Shown: piece after piece, positions 4,504-5,565 of the stretch
Position numbering within the stretch: the stretch's first letter is position 1
Layout: the number at the start of each line of letters is the position of its first letter
From: SAR324 cluster bacterium
Lineage (GTDB): Bacteria > SAR324 > JACQKK01
Assembly: GCA_027296185.1 (NCBI GenBank)
Contig: JAPUJL010000417.1
Location: 1-5,565 of the forward strand
Reading direction: 5' to 3'
DNA length: 5,565 nt
Position numbers and translations under genes: made by a program
Notes under the pieces: generated by a model
Database searches by the model: none
What the model saw: only the letters and a program-made list of their open reading frames with translations
Told to the model about the DNA's origin: nothing

Positions 4504-5565
4504 ATGAGAAAGCGCATTGCCGTCACCGGCCTGGGCTGCGTGTCTCCCCTGGGCAACAACGTGACAGATACATGGGCGGGCCTTTCCGGGGGGCGCTCGG
4601 GCATCGGCCCGATCACCAAGTTCGACGCATCCCAGTACCGCAGCCGGATGGCCGGAGAGGTTCGCAACTTCGATCCCTCTCCGGTGATCGATGCGTCCGA
4701 CTTGAAGAAGATGGACCTGTTCATCCAGTACGCACTGGTGAGCACGAAAGAAGCGCTGGACGACGCGGGACTCGAGATCGACGAGGAGCTGTCCTACGAT
4801 ACCGGCACCTCGATCGGCATCGGCATCGGTGGGCTGATCTCCATCGAGCACTTTCACGAGGTGTTGCTGGAGCGCGGGCCGCGCCGCATTTCTCCCTTCC
4901 TGATTCCCATGGTGCTGTCCAACATGGCAGCGGGACAGGTCTCGATTTACTTCAACTGCAAGAACTATAGCGCCTCCACGGTCTCGGCCTGTTCTTCTTC
5001 CAACCATTCCATCGGCGATGCCGCCCGGATAATCGAGCGGGGCGACGCCAAGGTGATGATCGTCGGCGGAGCCGAGGCGGTGATCTGCCCGGTGGCGGTG
5101 GGCGGCTTCGCGGCCATGAAGGCGCTCTCGTCGCGCAACGACAGCCCCGCTACCGCCTCCCGGCCCTACGACCGGGACCGCGACGGCTTCGTCATGGGCG
5201 AGGGGTCCGGCGTTCTGATCCTGGAGGATTTCGAGTTCGCCCGGGCGCGGGGCGCCCGCATCTACTGCGAGCTGGCCGGGTACGGGGTCAGCTCGGACGC
5301 CCACCACATGACGGCGCCCAACGTGGACGGGCCGGTACGGGCGATGACCAAGGCCCTGGCGGACGCGGAAGTAAACCCGGAGCAACTGGATTACGTCAAC
5401 GCCCATGCCACGTCCACGCCGGCGGGGGACCTCAACGAGCTGGACGCGATCAAGCGGGTGCTGGGCGATGCCGCCAAGAAGGTTTCCATCAGCTCCACCA
5501 AGTCCATGCACGGTCACCTGCTGGGCGCCGCGGGGGGGCTGGAATCCATCGCGGCCATCAAGGCC
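4504..5565 (+). CDS. fabF: 3-oxoacyl-ACP synthase II FabF (KAS II), 3' end outside window
   Basis: 354 codons are visible without a stop; full FabF is about 410-415 residues, so roughly 60 residues are missing to the right. It is the elongating condensing enzyme that joins malonyl-ACP to acyl-ACP with loss of CO2. It opens with the thiolase-fold start RKRIAVTGLGCVSPLGNN. Catalytic residues are Cys163 (VSACSSSNH), His301 in NAHATSTPAGD, Lys333 in SSTKSM and His338 in HGHLLGAAGG. Ile108 and Phe202 (GGFAAMKALS) align with the chain-length and gating residues of E. coli FabF, favouring KAS II over KAS I. The nucleophile context CSSSNH and MHGH differ slightly from the commoner TACATG and MTGH forms, as do many FabF sequences. 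ATG 4504 has only a weak upstream CGGAAA. The cluster places it as the last fab gene seen; what follows is unknown. Confidence 0.96.
   Translation, partial: MRKRIAVTGLGCVSPLGNNVTDTWAGLSGGRSGIGPITKFDASQYRSRMAGEVRNFDPSPVIDASDLKKMDLFIQYALVSTKEALDDAGLEIDEELSYDTGTSIGIGIGGLISIEHFHEVLLERGPRRISPFLIPMVLSNMAAGQVSIYFNCKNYSASTVSACSSSNHSIGDAARIIERGDAKVMIVGGAEAVICPVAVGGFAAMKALSSRNDSPATASRPYDRDRDGFVMGEGSGVLILEDFEFARARGARIYCELAGYGVSSDAHHMTAPNVDGPVRAMTKALADAEVNPEQLDYVNAHATSTPAGDLNELDAIKRVLGDAAKKVSISSTKSMHGHLLGAAGGLESIAAIKA

Noticed and set aside
4984..5010. Unusual FabF active-site context CSSSNH as a sign of a specialised ketosynthase
   Set aside because: Cys163, both His and Lys, Ile108 and Phe202 match ordinary FabF, and E. 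coli itself varies here (TACTSG), so a primary KAS II is the simplest call.
3994..5517. 507-codon open frame on the minus strand opposite acpP and fabF
   Set aside because: It is antisense to conserved acpP and fabF and spans their intergenic gap; composition is typical of a GC-driven shadow.

Overview
The window is a GC-rich bacterial fatty-acid biosynthesis locus with every confident gene on the + strand. The order is yceD-like DUF177 gene, rpmF (ribosomal protein L32), plsX, fabD, fabG, acpP and fabF, the last cut by the right edge. This is the classic rpmF-plsX-fab cluster that couples ribosome assembly, phospholipid initiation and type II fatty-acid synthesis. DUF177 and L32 both carry full sets of paired cysteines, unlike the cysteine-poor E. 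coli forms. Together with high GC and the gene order, this suggests a deltaproteobacterial-type lineage (Desulfobacterota, Myxococcota or a related uncultured phylum) rather than an enteric gammaproteobacterium. That placement is inference from motifs only.

Layout. Positions 2-100 can be read as the last 32 codons of an unidentified upstream gene. A good sigma70-like promoter follows (-35 TTGACA at 117, 17-bp spacer, TACAAC at 140), then a leader of about 100 nt with two mutually exclusive inverted-repeat pairings. DUF177 (252-800) and rpmF (881-1063) make the ribosome-related half. plsX (1151-2167) and fabD (2201-3118) follow with short gaps. The usual fabH between them is absent: only 33 nt separate the two genes. 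An unusually long 183-nt gap before fabG holds a tandem 17-bp repeat, a G-quadruplex-type G-run array and a G5/C5 hairpin. fabG (3302-4039) starts at a GTG with a perfect Shine-Dalgarno. The AT-richer fabG-acpP gap has a small hairpin followed by four T residues and a possible weak promoter. acpP (4174-4404) has the strongest ribosome-binding site seen here, and fabF runs from 4504 to the edge.

How they work together. FabD loads malonyl onto the acyl carrier protein encoded by acpP. FabF condenses malonyl-ACP with the growing acyl-ACP, FabG reduces the 3-ketoacyl-ACP product, and PlsX converts finished acyl-ACP to acyl-phosphate for phospholipid synthesis. The chain-starting KAS III (FabH) must be encoded elsewhere or replaced. 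All catalytic residues checked in PlsX, FabD, FabG, ACP and the visible part of FabF are in place.

I found no mobile element, CRISPR array, tRNA or rRNA, and no convincing undescribed system. The protein-coding content is ordinary. What merits a second look is the non-coding structure between the genes and the missing fabH.
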